Assembly: GCA_023627715.1 (NCBI GenBank)
Contig: JAMAHW010000097.1
Span: forward strand, 1 to 64,000
Reading direction: 5' to 3'
DNA: 64,000 bases
Source: Periconia sp. R9002
Taxonomy: Eukaryota; Ascomycota; Dothideomycetes; Pleosporales; Periconiaceae
Shown here: positions 1 through 12,396 of the stretch, piece after piece
Numbering within the stretch: the first letter of the stretch is position 1
How the letters are laid out: each line of letters begins with the position of its first letter
Notes under the pieces: generated by a model
The model's database searches: none
Seen by the model: only the letters and a program-made list of their open reading frames with translations
What the model was told of the DNA's origin: nothing
Translations under genes and position numbers: made by a program

Positions 1-1099
1 ACATAGTATGTCTAGTATAGTTATCTAATTTGTGAATAACGCCTGGTACACTAGCTACCCGATATGTGACCTCCCGCTGTGTCACCCCTCTGTACGCCGA
101 CATGATTTTAATATCAGTATCGTAGAAATATATGGTATTGTGAAATTTCAAGATCGGTAATTACGTATGATACGACTGTGTAAAGAAAAAAACGCAGAGT
201 CCCGAACGGGTTCCTGGAGCAGAATTTGAAGTAAATAAAGCCAAAAACTCGGGCTTCACACGTGCGGCTAGGTCTGGATGCAGTAACTTCGAAATGTCGG
301 AGTTGGGTGTATCGCATCTGTCATCCTCATCTCTTGAGTCACGCTTGATCGACAACCGCTGAGAAGAAATATCTCCGTTTACGGCGTCTTTAATGGCCCA
401 TTGGGCAGGACATCGTATTGACTTAAACATGGATTATATCGGACGTACTCTCTACACTTGTCACATAGTGGTGGTATGCATGCATATATAGCTCCTCCTC
501 ATGCATATCCTCACAACGTTTAATTGACATCACGTGATGTTCCTTATCCTATTGTAGTTTTCACCGTATTTGTCAGCCCCTGAGGGTGGACAAGAACAAA
601 AAAGCATCATTTTCATACTACATTTGGACTAGCGATGGGTATGGGCTCTTCTAACCCCTAGGGGTGACAAAATATACGCTGAAAACCACAGTATTTGTCT
701 AGAAGGTTGATTCTACAGTTTAAGTCACAGCTGCCCGCGGATTTCCTTCGTACTCTATATACACCATCTAAGGAGTCTGGATGTGTAACTTCAAGACGAA
801 ACATTCACTTATACCGTCTTACTCGGTTGATCTTTTGGCCATCCTTTGTCGCCGTTGAAAATCCTCGCAGCCCAACACAAAGAACACCACTTGAATCATG
901 TACGTGCATTCTATGCCGTCAGCTAAATTTGTCGATTGCTGACCCTATATATTCTCGCCACGCCCGTCTTTGCAACAGTCTACTGGCTCGACGGAAACGC
1001 ATCCTGATAATTATCTCGCGTATTGGATTGAGACCGTTTTCCAGTACGGCTGTACAAGAACTTGAGAGGTTGTAGCTGGAGATCAATACCGTGGTGATT
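1..1099. other. Intergenic stretch, no supportable gene
   Basis: Only short open frames occur here, with no recognisable domain, and the longest (695-1075, plus) starts at TTG. The one clear signal is the CACGTG palindrome at 527-540, listed separately. I see no tRNA or repeat. Confidence 0.6.
527..540. promoter_or_regulatory. Perfect 14 bp CACGTG palindrome
   Basis: ACATCACGTGATGT equals its own reverse complement and is centred on the E-box CACGTG. Basic helix-loop-helix or bZIP factors (Cbf1/Pho4-type in yeasts) bind such sites. No gene start lies within 1 kb, so its target is unclear and function is inference from the motif alone. Confidence 0.35.
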
Positions 1100-3151
1100 T
1101 CATTTTGGCGCAGAGTTGCTGCGAACTACTCTTCCCATGTCGTGGTACGGTTTACTTCGGAGCCTTTCGTGAGTATCTTCTTCTTTCGAATGCTCGGAAA
1201 CAACTATATTCGGAGTGGGCCCAAATTCAAAAGGAGCAGTCATTTCCTCCGGACTCTGCACTGTTGAAGCAACGCTGGGGACAGGTGAGAATGCCCCTGT
1301 TGCGCTTCCTACAGATGTATCGAGCTGTGGGAACCAGTAGCCCTTTTCTTTAGACATGTTTTCCTCAATTTTGCGCAGCTCGTCTCTTATTTCGACTGCT
1401 GTAGGTCGCTTCTGAACGTCAAGGACCACTATCTTCTTCATCAATTCCACGGATTGCTCTACCCACTCTCTATTTGTTGACTTGGCCTTGGATGGGAGTT
1501 CGGAAAGAAAACCAGAAAATACTGGCTTTACATCTCCAGTACTCTCATCATAGAAACGAGTTGTTTTAAGCCTCGGGCTCGTGCAGTCCAGAATCCGTGC
1601 ATCGCGGAATTCATTAACCAGCTTAGGATCAAGTTCTACCGCGTACGCGAGAACTTCGGATAGGACACATCCAAATGACCAGATGTCTGCTTTTCTCAGG
1701 TCTATATCTTCGCGACTCTTCTGGTCCATTTCAGGTGCACTGTAGGTTCCGGGTAAGCGTTTTGGGGTCGACTTCGAAAATGAGGGCGAACGCTCATGGC
1801 GGTAAGTTCTGCTCCCTGATTCTATCTGCAGTGGTAATGCGGAATCGACACTAAGGTGCTTTCTGTGCGTTGAAGGATTCCTAGGTTTGATTTTGGAGAG
1901 ACCAAAATCAGCAATTTTCCATTTACCAGCTGGATATTGGTCGACCGTGTCGTTACTTTCTGGATAGAACACCAATATGTTCTCAGGTTTGATGTCGTTG
2001 TGTGCTAGCGCTATTCTTCTGCTGATGTATAAGCGTGTGTGCAGAAACGCCAAAGCATCAGCAAGATGGCTGCTTTCTTTGATAAGACTTCCAGGCCATA
2101 TGTTCTTGGAATCAGTCTTCTCTGGTGATGACCCCTCGTTTCGCTTCCCCTTCATATGTATAAGTGGTGTAGTCAAGAACACGCTCAAATCATACGCTGC
2201 CAGATCATAAATCAGATAATGAAATTTCTCCTGCTTGTCGTGAAACGTCGCCAAGTTAATCATTATGCGTGAATGACCACTCAAGCATTTTCGAAGCTCG
2301 CCAAGATTCTTAAATTCATCCTCGTCCACTTGCTGGTCGGCAATACGTTTCATTGCCACAGCTTTATGCTAGGGGAATGTGTTAGACAGTTGGACACGTC
2401 GCATATGTGGTTCACCTACTTTGATATTGACGGTCTTGTTATCATATAAAAGATAACCTTTTGCGATAGTTCCATGCGTGACGAGGCCAAATGCACCTTG
2501 GTTGGGCATTTTTTTTGGTGGAGTGATCCAGGGGAGAAGCATTGGTGGTTCCCAAACCTGCTCTTCTCTTTGCTCCTTGATCTGCAAAGGACAGAATGCC
2601 CATTGCTGATTTTTAAACGTAGAGGCAAATGTATCAAGGAAAGCAAGATCTTTGAATGGTAGGTCTTTATCCCCGCGCCCGGGGTCAATGAACAAAGAAC
2701 GAAATTTGTCCCAGTCGAAGAAGTTGACAAGAATTAGGATAGACATGATTTTCCTATAATCGTTCATCAACGTGGACCTGTCCCAGCTCGCATCATACCA
2801 AGAACGGCTTGTATAGAAACGCCTGTAATGATTGAGGTCCCAAATTTCGTCCAAGTCTTCCTCGAAAAAGCATTCGGATTTCTCTTGTCTGCTTTGCAAA
2901 ATGTGAAAAATCTCATATTGAAGGGTCTTCAGATCTGTGATCGCCGCATTTGGTGTTTGAGAGACAGCATTTTGTGAGATGTTTGGTGTTACTTCCACTG
3001 TGGAGACTTCAGCTGCTGAATAATCATCAATGTTGCCATTGGAATGATTTGAGGACGGATGCGGCTGAATCAAATCTGTTTGTGATACGGCTGATGACTT
3101 TGAACGGCGCAACGCCTTTGCCTTCGAGAAACGAGACTTCACGTTCCCCAT
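1100..3151 (-). CDS. Serine/threonine protein kinase, N-myristoylation-type N-terminus
   Basis: Two coding exons, 3151-2420 and 2368-1100, are joined in phase 0 across a 51 nt intron (GTAGGT donor, CTAAC branch, CTAG acceptor), giving about 666 residues. The splice restores the ATP-binding lysine motif as VAMK near residue 251, directly after the glycine-rich loop GAFGLV near residue 223. Later motifs are HNDIKPEN near 366 (HRD reads HND), DFG near 397 and SAPEM near 455, so the catalytic elements are complete. The first residues, MGNVKS, fit an N-myristoylation signal, suggesting membrane attachment. About 220 residues of unrecognised sequence precede the kinase domain, and the tail is Ser/Pro-rich. 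It resembles expanded lineage-specific fungal kinase families; substrate and pathway are unknown. Confidence 0.85.
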
Positions 3152-3691
3152 ACTTTGTTCCTTTTCGACCGAAAAAAAGTTTGCAATATAAGAATCGACG
3201 GGGATCTAGGGACAAGGGGGATGGTTATAAACTAGATTTGCTTTGAATTTCGTCCCCCTAAATATGCGAATACATACTTGAACGCCTGTTCGTCCTCCAT
3301 TCTGCAAAATCTTCATCTGCATGATCATTGGCTAGAGTCCGCAATATGGTGGTCAGCTTTAATTCGTATTCGTCTATGGCTTCATATACTCGCCGGAAAA
3401 GGAAGCTCCGTTATGATTTGTGGTTACACGAGGCTGCGGCAGGAACTACGTTCGCAAGGCTGAGGAAAAAACAATCCAATTATGTTCTGTACTGGCCGTC
3501 CGCGTTTTATAGCAGAGTCCTCCAACTCCTGAGTGACCCACACCATCATCTCGATTGATGCGGCTCAAGTCCCTCGTAAGTTATAATAAATGCGCCGGAG
3601 AGACAGCACGAGGCAGAATCGTCATCTCTACCAAGTCAGCCTAGATTCTGCCTCGCAATCTCAGACTTCCGCATTATTTAATCTCCTCAAA
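3152..3691. other. Divergent intergenic region, kinase and CorA-like gene
   Basis: This separates the kinase start (minus) from the first plausible CorA-like start (plus). Short open frames overlap in several phases and none has a recognisable product. I see no repeat or RNA gene. Confidence 0.5.
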
Positions 3692-6049
3692 ATGCCTCGC
3701 TGTGCAGTTCATAACGTCGTGGAGCCGAAAACCTCAGGATACATCTCGAGCGAGATTCTAGAAAAATTCCTCACCGGAAAGTATCCAAACCATGCTATTG
3801 AGGACTTCGCGATTCAGGTAGGCTCTAGAGTAGTATGCGTGGCTGTATCCGAGGCTTACTGAAACGAGGAAAAACAAAATACGTGGGAATTTTACGCACC
3901 CGAGAAGGTTCCGGAGGTAAGACACTATGACCACATTTCTCGGTGAAGCTGACACCCTTTGACACAGGAAGAGCTTGCGTCAGTGAACCGCATCTATTGG
4001 TAGCCCCGTCTGACATCAGTAGAAAACTCAAGACCAAACAGAAATGATCTAAGGCGGGAGCTGAAGAGTGGAAGGGGCTTTCCAAATGGATGGTAATGCT
4101 TGGCTGTCTTTGTCTTCCGACTTGTATCACAGTGGCAATTTATAGCAAACCATGGAATGACACAAAGCAAATCTTGTTGAGACAAGAGGGGCCGACCGGT
4201 GAAGCATCGATGATCATCCAAGACTTCGTACTCTATGTGAAAGGGGGGTTAACGGATGTGATTGGCCAGATTTGCACTGCCCCATCAGCCTTGTCAGACA
4301 CGAAAATGTTCATTAGCAACCTGATCTGCCATGTCCAGGTCGACCCATATTCGTGATTCTACTGCAAATCGATAATTGAATGGACGAATTAGTAAGCTTG
4401 AAAGTCCGAAACGAATTTACGGCAGACGTGGATAGCAGCGCAGGACGAATACACAGATGTGGGAAGCTGTTGTTTGATGATGGGGACACATTCGACGTGC
4501 GACTCATACGTATATGTGAGGCTGTCCTTGACTCTAAAACTTTGCTGATGCTTACGAACTCAGCCAAGGGAAGAAGAGAGGTAAAACTTTTACAAGATGC
4601 AGTCCATTTGGCAGACTATTTGCAAAAGACTAGCGAGGATGATTTCAAACTCTTGTGGGTTTATCCCGAGCATGCAACACTACAATAACATTGGGGCTGA
4701 TGGAAATGACTAGGTCATTCTTCCAAGAGTTCTCTCTTTCGCCTTTGATGTGCTCCGAGAATGCGATGCTCAAAACTATGCACGCTTGGGCAATCAGCAC
4801 TATGTTCATCGATGTTCTCGTCAAATTCGGCGACCAACCTCAGGTTTTCCAAGAGTCGTCAGGATTTCGGCAATCATTTCAAGGCATGGACGGATCATTT
4901 GGTAAGCACCCAGGTACTCGTGACGTTTTTGTAGGCTAAAAAACACAGAATTGTGCTATCAGCTCATGTATGTTGAACCGAATGGAAGGAGGCCTCCACG
5001 AGATCCATGGTCGTTCCGTCAAACAGGGGTGTATCACAGATATAGCGCATCAGACAAAAGAAACTGTGCAGTAATGTTACACCCAAATGATGACGCAAGA
5101 GCGTATACCAGGCTCGAGAACTTTGCCAAATTTGAGACTCGGTTAGAGGAACACCCTTTGAACATTCATCTAGTAGTGATCTCGTCATACATGGTACATT
5201 GGCAGGACCACGCGGAGAGTCTAGCAAGTGAACTAGAACAGATTGTGAGCCACCGGTCTATGTATCTTGTCCAGTCACTAATAAGTAGCAGCGGCGACAC
5301 ATAGACGTTGCTGATACTACAGCGCCAGAAGTCATAGCTAAGTTCACGCCCGATCGCCTACAAAATCTTCGTCACATTGAAGACAAGATAGTCTGTAAGG
5401 CATGCAGATGTCTCAAGAGCACCATAATTCTCGTACAGACGTTACTTGAGATCAATAAGAATCTAGCATCAAGCGGGGCCTTTTCGCAGGAACAATGTCA
5501 GAATGTGCAACAAGAATTACAACTGTTCGAACACAGTCTACAGGGTCACATCAATTCAGTAGATACTTTAAGCCAACGAGTGCAGGCCACTCTTGGACTT
5601 GTCAGTTTCACAAATTAAAATACAAGGAATGCCCTACTAACAATAAGCTAGCTTACTGATCTAATAAACATAGGCAATCAAGCCAACTCGAGACAAATCA
5701 GCACGAGAATTCTTCGGTTGACGCAAGAGGGCGTGGATGACAACGCAACGGTCAAGGTCATCACAGTCTGCACCTTGATATATCTACCAGCATCTTTTGT
5801 GGCGGCAAGTATATCCCCGGCTTTAAAAATTTCAAGACGGGAAACTAACATGCGTAGTCTTTTCTTGGCATGAATCTGTTCGAATTCAAGGAAGCTGACG
5901 GGTCTTTGCGCGCGAGCCCGCAATTTTGGATTTTCGTTGCCACTACGGTTCCATTGACAATGCTCACCGTTGGTGTATGGTATATTTTCAAAACGAGAGC
6001 CAATAAGTTGAGAATGGCTAGAAATGCAAAGCTGCGATACGAGGCTTGA
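3692..6049 (+). CDS. CorA-like transporter domain protein (multi-exon; 5' part unresolved)
   Basis: The 3' two thirds splice cleanly. Exons run from about 4380 through LADYLQKTSEDDFKLL, an intron to TAG at about 4713, FGDQPQVFQES, an intron 4902-4948, then YHRYS, an intron near 5250, FTPDRLQNLRHIEDK, an intron near 5604 and finally VKVITVCTLIYLPASF. The C-terminus has the CorA signature of two membrane helices with GMN between them (FLGMNLFEF), ending at TGA 6047-6049. The last intron, 5805-5857, uses a GC donor (GCAAGT). Fungal members with this architecture are putative Mg2+/cation channels or signalling proteins of unknown role. The 5' part is unclear: an ATG at 3692 opens two short exons (to 3916), but 3968-4370 cannot be read without a stop (TAG 4001, TGA 4045), so the true start may be near 4380 or the gene may be damaged. 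Confidence 0.65.
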
Positions 6050-6536
6050 CCTTGCCGAGGAATACTGGGGATATCCGAGATGGAAGATGATATCATATGA
6101 CGGAAATCTTGGCCAAAATATCTGAGAAAATCATATGAGCCATGAGTCAAAATTGCGGCACAGGCGTTTAAGAGGGGTGTCATGGCAGGTAGTACTTGAA
6201 GGTGGTTGGAGTGATCGCTAAGACATTGCCAGATCAGGCCGACCTTCTGAAGCTAAGTCAATTCCAAAGCACTTACGATGATATGACGTGTCATATAAAG
6301 GCGGAGCTTCCTTTTTCTTATAACAAACGTCACAAGGATTGAGTCTAAGAGAAGCTGGCCTTGAAAAGAAAACTTGGGAATATCTTTACTTCATCTCTTT
6401 AATTGCTACATATCTTTCTATCCGTTTAGGCAGATTGACAGAGAATCTTCTTTAGACAGGATGAACTTCCTATTGCTATGCTTAAGTCCAGCGGAGCAAA
6501 CGGGTAGCTCTTTTTCATGGTTCTTTTCGCTCTGCT
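6050..6536. other. Convergent intergenic region
   Basis: This lies between the 3' ends of the CorA-like gene (plus) and the SMI1/KNR4 gene (minus). It is AT-rich and likely holds both 3' UTRs. I see no further gene. Confidence 0.5.
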
Positions 6537-8108
6537 CTACCCCTTCTGCTCCACCCCCTCATTGCCCTTCACAAACGCATATCCCACCCACTTAGACCTC
6601 ATCAACAAATCGTCCTCATTATTAGGAGCACCCTCATGCGCCAAACGTCTCAAATAAGCCTTGAAACTAGGATATCCCGTCATGGTAGCCACACCCCCAG
6701 AAACCCATTCCAGGCAGCCCCATTGCATTCCCCACAAGGCTTCTTCACCACCGGCCCACTGTACAGCCATATCCGTCACTTTCTTCGCTTTCTCTTTGTC
6801 GGTGTTATCTTGCATAATCTTCCGTATGTTTGCTTTGTACTCGTCCATCTTGGATGGCGGCAGCAGCCACGTGTTATCAATGCCCCCGCGGCCGATCTGT
6901 ATGATGGGTCCCATCTGCACATCGTTGGTCCAGAAACTAGGATCACCATCATCAATCATATTGAGTGTCAACTCCACCAAGTAAGGCTCATTAGTAATCC
7001 ACATAATGTCTTGTACTGCGTCTAATGCTGGTTCGTATAAGATTCCATTGAACAACGGACCGCAGCCATTAGTGATGCTCAAAAACTCCTTGTAATCCTC
7101 CGGGAGCTTGACTTCGAGCCTCTTTTCTGCTTCCTCAATTTCGTTGACAGTCGCTGGGGATCTAAAGAACTCGGGGTATTTGTTTAAGATGTAGTGGTGT
7201 TCATCTGGGTCGGTGGCCTCGGGGTTGTTTTGGTGATTGTAGAAGATCTGGTCGAGAATTTTGCGCATGGGCCAGTCTTCCAGAGGCATTCTACCATTCT
7301 TAAATCGTTCATCAACGAGCATTTCAACATCTCTCGCGAATTTATCGATGCGTTCAAGGTCGAGGTTGAGCGCCTTGGCCAACGCACCCTCTATAAGAAG
7401 AGCCCCGGCGCGCCTTGACTGTGTGAGTATATGCAGTTGTTGATTGGCGCTCATGCGCTTCGAGATCATTTCCAAGATGGCTTCAGATGAAGGTGCAGGC
7501 TCGGATTTCTCTCCTTGGGCCTCGACGTCAAGAATAAGGTCGAGCGCAGCGACAAATCGGCTAGAGGCTTTGAAGGCTGCATATTCTGTCTTTGCGCCGA
7601 TATGATTTGGATCCAAATCATCAATACTAGCAAGTATATTTTTCGCCAACTCTTGTTTTCTCTTTGCTGCTAGTTGTGCCGAAGGAGGATCAGATTCGTC
7701 GTCGGTCTTAGCCAGATTGCTCGCCCAATTTTTTACATAACCCTCACCGAGCTCGTCGATGTACTTCTAAATCTCAGCATCTGTAACTACATCTTCCACC
7801 CTCTTTTCTACCTTGGCAACTTTCGCCTCCCTCTTTTCTCTCTTTTTTTCTGTTTCAATTTCTTCGATCATCTTTTCTTTTTCGCCATCTGGCCACTGTC
7901 CAATGGCATACCACAGCAGTCTCAGTGGCTTGAGTGTAACATGCTGATAGTGGTATTGATCATGATTGTTGAACTTTGAATGTAAAGTCAATGCCACATC
8001 CGTGCGACCGATCACTGCAAAGGTAGATATCAAGTTTGAGAGGGTGAAGCAGACCGTTTCATCTGTGGATTGCAGGAACTTGGTTCGACTGAAAGTCTTA
8101 GCAGTCAT
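6537..8108 (-). CDS. SMI1/KNR4 (SUKH) domain protein
   Basis: The C-terminal half has the SMI1/KNR4 fold signature: EIEEAEKRLEVKLPEDYKEFL followed by NGCGPLFNGIL and a conserved WLLPP segment. These domains act in yeast cell-wall signalling (Knr4) and as general protein-binding modules; no specific role can be read here. The coding frame runs from ATG 8108 to 6537 but is crossed by one in-frame TAG at 7769-7767. A 45 nt GT-AG intron (7811-7767, donor AAG|GTAGAA, branch GCTGA) removes that stop and keeps the frame, giving about 508 residues, so I treat it as spliced rather than broken. The N-terminal 100 residues end in a Lys/Glu-rich charged stretch. It is convergent with the CorA-like gene. 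Confidence 0.8.
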
Positions 8109-10975
8109 AGTGCTGTCGACGAACGTTTTTGTCGAGATGACCCTTTAGGGCTCAGATTGAATGGCACAACTTAGATGTGCTAGTTCTTTGGATATAGACA
8201 AAGGCTACCGGAGCGGGTGGCCTAAATAGTAGCCTAATGTTGACGAAGGATTCTGGGCGCTAGCCGATATAAGGGCGATTGATGTCAATAACGATGATTC
8301 AATTCAATCGAAGGTCCCGTTCACCAGCTTTTCTTGCATATGTTCGTGACTTCGTTCTCCAGATACTTTGTCTGGTAAATGTATATATGTAAGTGTAGGG
8401 TTAGAGGCGAACGATATTTACCTCGTGTACATATATAGAGGGTTATGGCGGGGTTGATTGCTGTGCCGCTGAATTACAGGTCACGTGACCCAAGTATCTT
8501 TGAATCAGTGTTCCCTCTATGTCCAATTCTATAAAGATAGTTTCATTTTGAAGGATTACTGTTTCTCTAAACCAAAGCTAATTCTGGACAGACATAAAAT
8601 ATCTAGAAAACGGAGTAGATATAAGAGAGGCCAGCAATATTTGCAGTGTCATACCGCATCCATCACGTTCTAGACCGTTGATGATTCTGCCTGGTGGGAA
8701 TTCCAAATTCGGTATACATATTTCGATCCAAAATATGTGGAACGGGACTACTGAGCCACTTTGCTGGAGTCAATATCATTCTACTGAGTTTATCCCAGTT
8801 CTATTTGACATTTATACATGCACACCTTTGAGTGAAGACGATGGGAAACGCATACAAGTATAATTTACGATCATTACATGACATCCCACGAAAACAGTAC
8901 ACAAACAATACGTGTATGGTATTCTCATTTCATCGTACCCTGTTATGTAGAAATCCACCCCTGACCCACGAAATGGAAGATCCCACGAAGAGTACCCACC
9001 CCCGCAGTAGCAGCAGCATCATCTCATATGAAACGAATCCTCAGCGGCCACACAAATAGAAAATCACTGCCAACCCCATGCAAAATTATACCTGATAAGC
9101 AGCTCCTCACTACGCTTCACTCTCTCTCTCTTATGCAGGGAAAACCGCTTACATGGCCTATGCGCATATGACCCTGCTAAGTGAACAAGGGAACCACACC
9201 ATCGCAATCCCAAGATCATAGAAAGCGTCCGAAACGTGCAGACATTCTGCGCAACGACATCACTTTCTTCATGAAGTCGGGGTAAGATTGCATATTTCGT
9301 CGCGGACACAATGTACAATGATGTACACGATGGTGCCCATTTGTGCGTGTGGGTGGGTATGGAGGGGCTCCTCGGCGGTTCGGAGCAAGCGGCCGCGGAG
9401 GAATCTTGGACATGCATGCATATGCCAACCCCATACGGCAGACACACACTAGAGAAATACTTAAATCAGATTGGATGCAAGAAGGTGATATTCTGTTTGT
9501 GTGGGTAATATGGACAGGTGACAGGCTCGGCGGAGCTGGGGTGTTGATGTAGAATGACATCGGCGCGCATGCGTGTGGTGGAAGATAACGAGCGCCAAGT
9601 GATGATGTTTCTTTGGGTTCCATCATAATACATGATCTTCTAGACTAAAACAAGGAAATACCGAAGCTCGACGGTAGATATATCGCAGAACAGGATGCCT
9701 TTGGTGATTGTCAGTGGGCCGGGGATTTCAGGTTACGGCTAGAAGTGCCGTCGGCATGATGATCGCATGGGTTTTTTGTGCATAATAGGGAATAGGGTGG
9801 TACATCTATGGCGAGCTTGAAATTGTAGCCGAGGACAGTAGGACATCGTTGTGTTGGAGACATAAATGGGCGGTAACTCAACTTCGGAGTACTGGAGCAG
9901 AAAGAAGGGCCGATTATAAATAATAGCCCAGTTGTAACCGCATTGGAGCCACCTACAACATGCGATATGCCGTACGCGACACCGTAAGGACAACCAAACA
10001 TGGATTTTGATTAGCTACTCGGCTGCTACCCCGGATAACCTGATGACAAAGTGATGATGAATGTCAAAATTGCGGATATGCTTCCCAGAGTTGTTCCAGT
10101 GGTTCAATAACAAATTTTCATGCTGAGTCTATTTGTGGGGAACTAGTCGAGCAGGCAGAGATTGGTGAATGCTGAGTGGGAGAACATTCGCATCATGTTT
10201 TAGGTACGAGATTGTTCTTGTTGGGCAGATTTTTTTGCATCACAATTCGATGCAAGTTTATCATTTTGGAAACAAATTAAACTATCAAGCTCAAAGATAA
10301 TCTATGAAAGTGAGCACAGAAGATGATTTCGTGCCGATGTACTCTTGACGTGTAGGTTGAGCTGCAAAAGAGCGTGGAGTTCTATTGTTTGCGATGTTTG
10401 GTTTTGTCGAAGTAGCAGTTTTAGTTATGTCTGGAGGATTCCAGAAAAGAAGTACAAAGGTAGTAGGTAGGCAGTGACGAAGACATGCTTCACTATCGGA
10501 CATGTTTGTACATCTATCAAGCGGGAATGAGCAGATTGGTACACTGTATGCCCAGAAACTATTGAATCCGCTTTCTTTAAACATCTTGGTACGCTCGAAA
10601 AGGTATAAATCTCGTATCCAAAAGCTACATAACCGATGAGTACACGCACTTCGAGTATTCGCATTCCTCATCAACCCACTTCGCGGAAGAATTTTTGTGG
10701 CGTTGCGATAGAATCGACATAGAAGTGCATGCGTAGGGACATCATTCTGAGCTATAATGTAAACAGTGAGGTATACGAGATTTCCATTATCTCAGCAGGA
10801 AGAGAGCCAATCATCCCGGACATCGTCGAGTGCCCCTCACGGCATCAATAAGCTTAGAGACTTGGCCTGTTGAGCATCTACACTTCAGCCATCTATCTTT
10901 CTTACTCTTCTAACCACCTAGAAACAACTGATCTAAGTAAAAATCACTTAAAAACTATATCTATCTGCGAGGATA
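8109..10975. other. 2.9 kb gene-poor region
   Basis: Many short, mutually overlapping frames occur on both strands, none above 136 codons and none recognisable. A perfect E-box palindrome sits at 8479-8490. The last 200 bases are the likely nitrilase promoter and leader. No tRNA, transposon ends or tandem array were seen. Confidence 0.5.
8479..8490. promoter_or_regulatory. Perfect 12 bp palindrome GGTCACGTGACC
   Basis: The site is GGTCACGTGACC, its own reverse complement, with core GTCACGTGAC. This matches the Cbf1/CDEI-type bHLH site known from yeasts. It lies 371 bp upstream of the SMI1/KNR4 start codon, so it may belong to that promoter. Function is inferred from sequence only. Confidence 0.4.
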
Positions 10976-12204
10976 ATGTCGCCAGCTTCAGCCCCACCCA
11001 CACTCCGCGTTGCAGTTACGCAAGCTGAGCCAATTTGGCTCGACCTCGCTGCTACTGTAGAAAAGACGGTGAAGTTGATCCAAGAAGCTGCGGAAGGAGG
11101 TGCGAAGTTGGTAGCGTTCCCTGAGACGTGGATTCCTGGTTATCCTACCTGGATTTGGTGGGTCGGATTACCTTCTTCCTTCCCACATGACCTATTGTTC
11201 ACGTTCAAATATCCTCCATATCTTCCCCTCGCTATAACAACTGTGGAAGATTGGCTGCACGCAACTTATCTATTAATAGGGCCCGTGTAGTTGACCCAAA
11301 GCTACATACGAAATATATCCTCAACTCTCTGCGCGTTGACTCCCCAGAGATGGAGAAGATTAAAGCCACGGCGAAAGAGCTGGGAATTTGCGTAGTCCTC
11401 GGGTTTTCTGAGAGAACTGAGTCGGATAGCTTGTATATCAGTCAAGGTATCATTGCACCCGATGGAGCATTGGTGGTTAAGAGACGAAAAGTCAAGCCCA
11501 CACATATGGTGCGTGTGTTCCACCTCTTCAGCCGTTCAGAGAATGCGATAACCATTTAGTGCCTCAATCAACACATATTTCGAAGGCTAACTAGAAGCTT
11601 TGTATAGGAACGCACCGTCTTCGGTGATGGAAGCGGCCCCGACCTTCTCAATGTTGCCACTATCGACTTTGGCCCCTCGATTGGTCCCGTCAAGATTGGG
11701 ACACTCGCATGCTGGGAACACACCCAACCCCTGCTAAAATACCACACCTATTCTCAGCATGAAACAATTCATATCGCTATGTGGCCGCCCATCTACCCAC
11801 ATGGCGGTGTCGACTCGCCAGATTTGTACAGCATGTCTGCCGAAGGCTGCCTAACTCTCTCTCAAGCATACGCCATCGAGAGCGGAGCCTTCGTGTTGCA
11901 CTGCACGGCCGTATGCGGGGAAAACGGGGTGAAGACCTGTGAAACACAAAATGGTGTGTTGTTTACAGAACCGGGTGGCGGGGATAGTGCGGTTTTGGGG
12001 CCGGATGGACGGGAGTTGACGAAACGGGGGGAAAATGGTGGCGTTGAGGAGAGGGTGGTGTTTGCTGAATTGGACCTGATGAGGGGAGTTGCGAACAAGG
12101 GATTTGTCGATGGGGTGGGGCATTATAGTCGGCCAGATTTGTTGTGGCTTGGGGTTGATCGAAGGGAGAAGAGGTGCGTGGTTGTTGAGGGGAAGCAAGA
12201 GTGA
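10976..12204 (+). CDS. Nitrilase-family carbon-nitrogen hydrolase
   Basis: Three exons, 10976-11157, 11280-11508 and 11608-12204, give 335 residues. The catalytic triad of the nitrilase superfamily is visible: Glu50 in [10 protein letters not shown], Lys131 in RRKVKPTHM and Cys172 in LACWEH. The CWEH context and the GYPTWIW region match the true nitrilase/cyanide-hydratase branch, which converts nitriles (R-CN) to carboxylic acids or amides. The first intron (122 nt) is long for this window; the second has a canonical CTAAC branch site. The length fits fungal nitrilases. It is convergent with the GST gene 192 bp away. It could detoxify nitriles or process a nitrile intermediate of a local pathway; substrate cannot be read from sequence. 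Confidence 0.9.
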
Positions 12205-12396
12205 CGTTGATGAGGTTTGATATTAGAAGTTTTCTTCCGAACAATTTATTTGGATGCCCTTGAACATGAATGATTCATCAAAGTTGACTCTGACAGCCTT
12301 TTCTTCGCTTTTCTTTTCCTCGTGTAATGGAAACCAGCTGGAAGCAGAGTAGATCATATACGAGAGTGCTACTGTCCTCGATCTTAGCCCACCAAT

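Noticed and set aside
695..1075. 126-codon plus-strand frame
   Set aside because: Starts at TTG, has no domain, no splice context and no neighbour relation.
6537..8108. SMI1/KNR4 gene as a pseudogene because of its internal TAG
   Set aside because: The TAG is the last codon of a plausible 45 nt GT-AG intron with a branch site, and both flanks are otherwise intact.
9064..9626. Overlapping 127- and 136-codon minus-strand frames in the gene-poor region
   Set aside because: They overlap in different frames, carry no motif, and have no conserved splice pattern.
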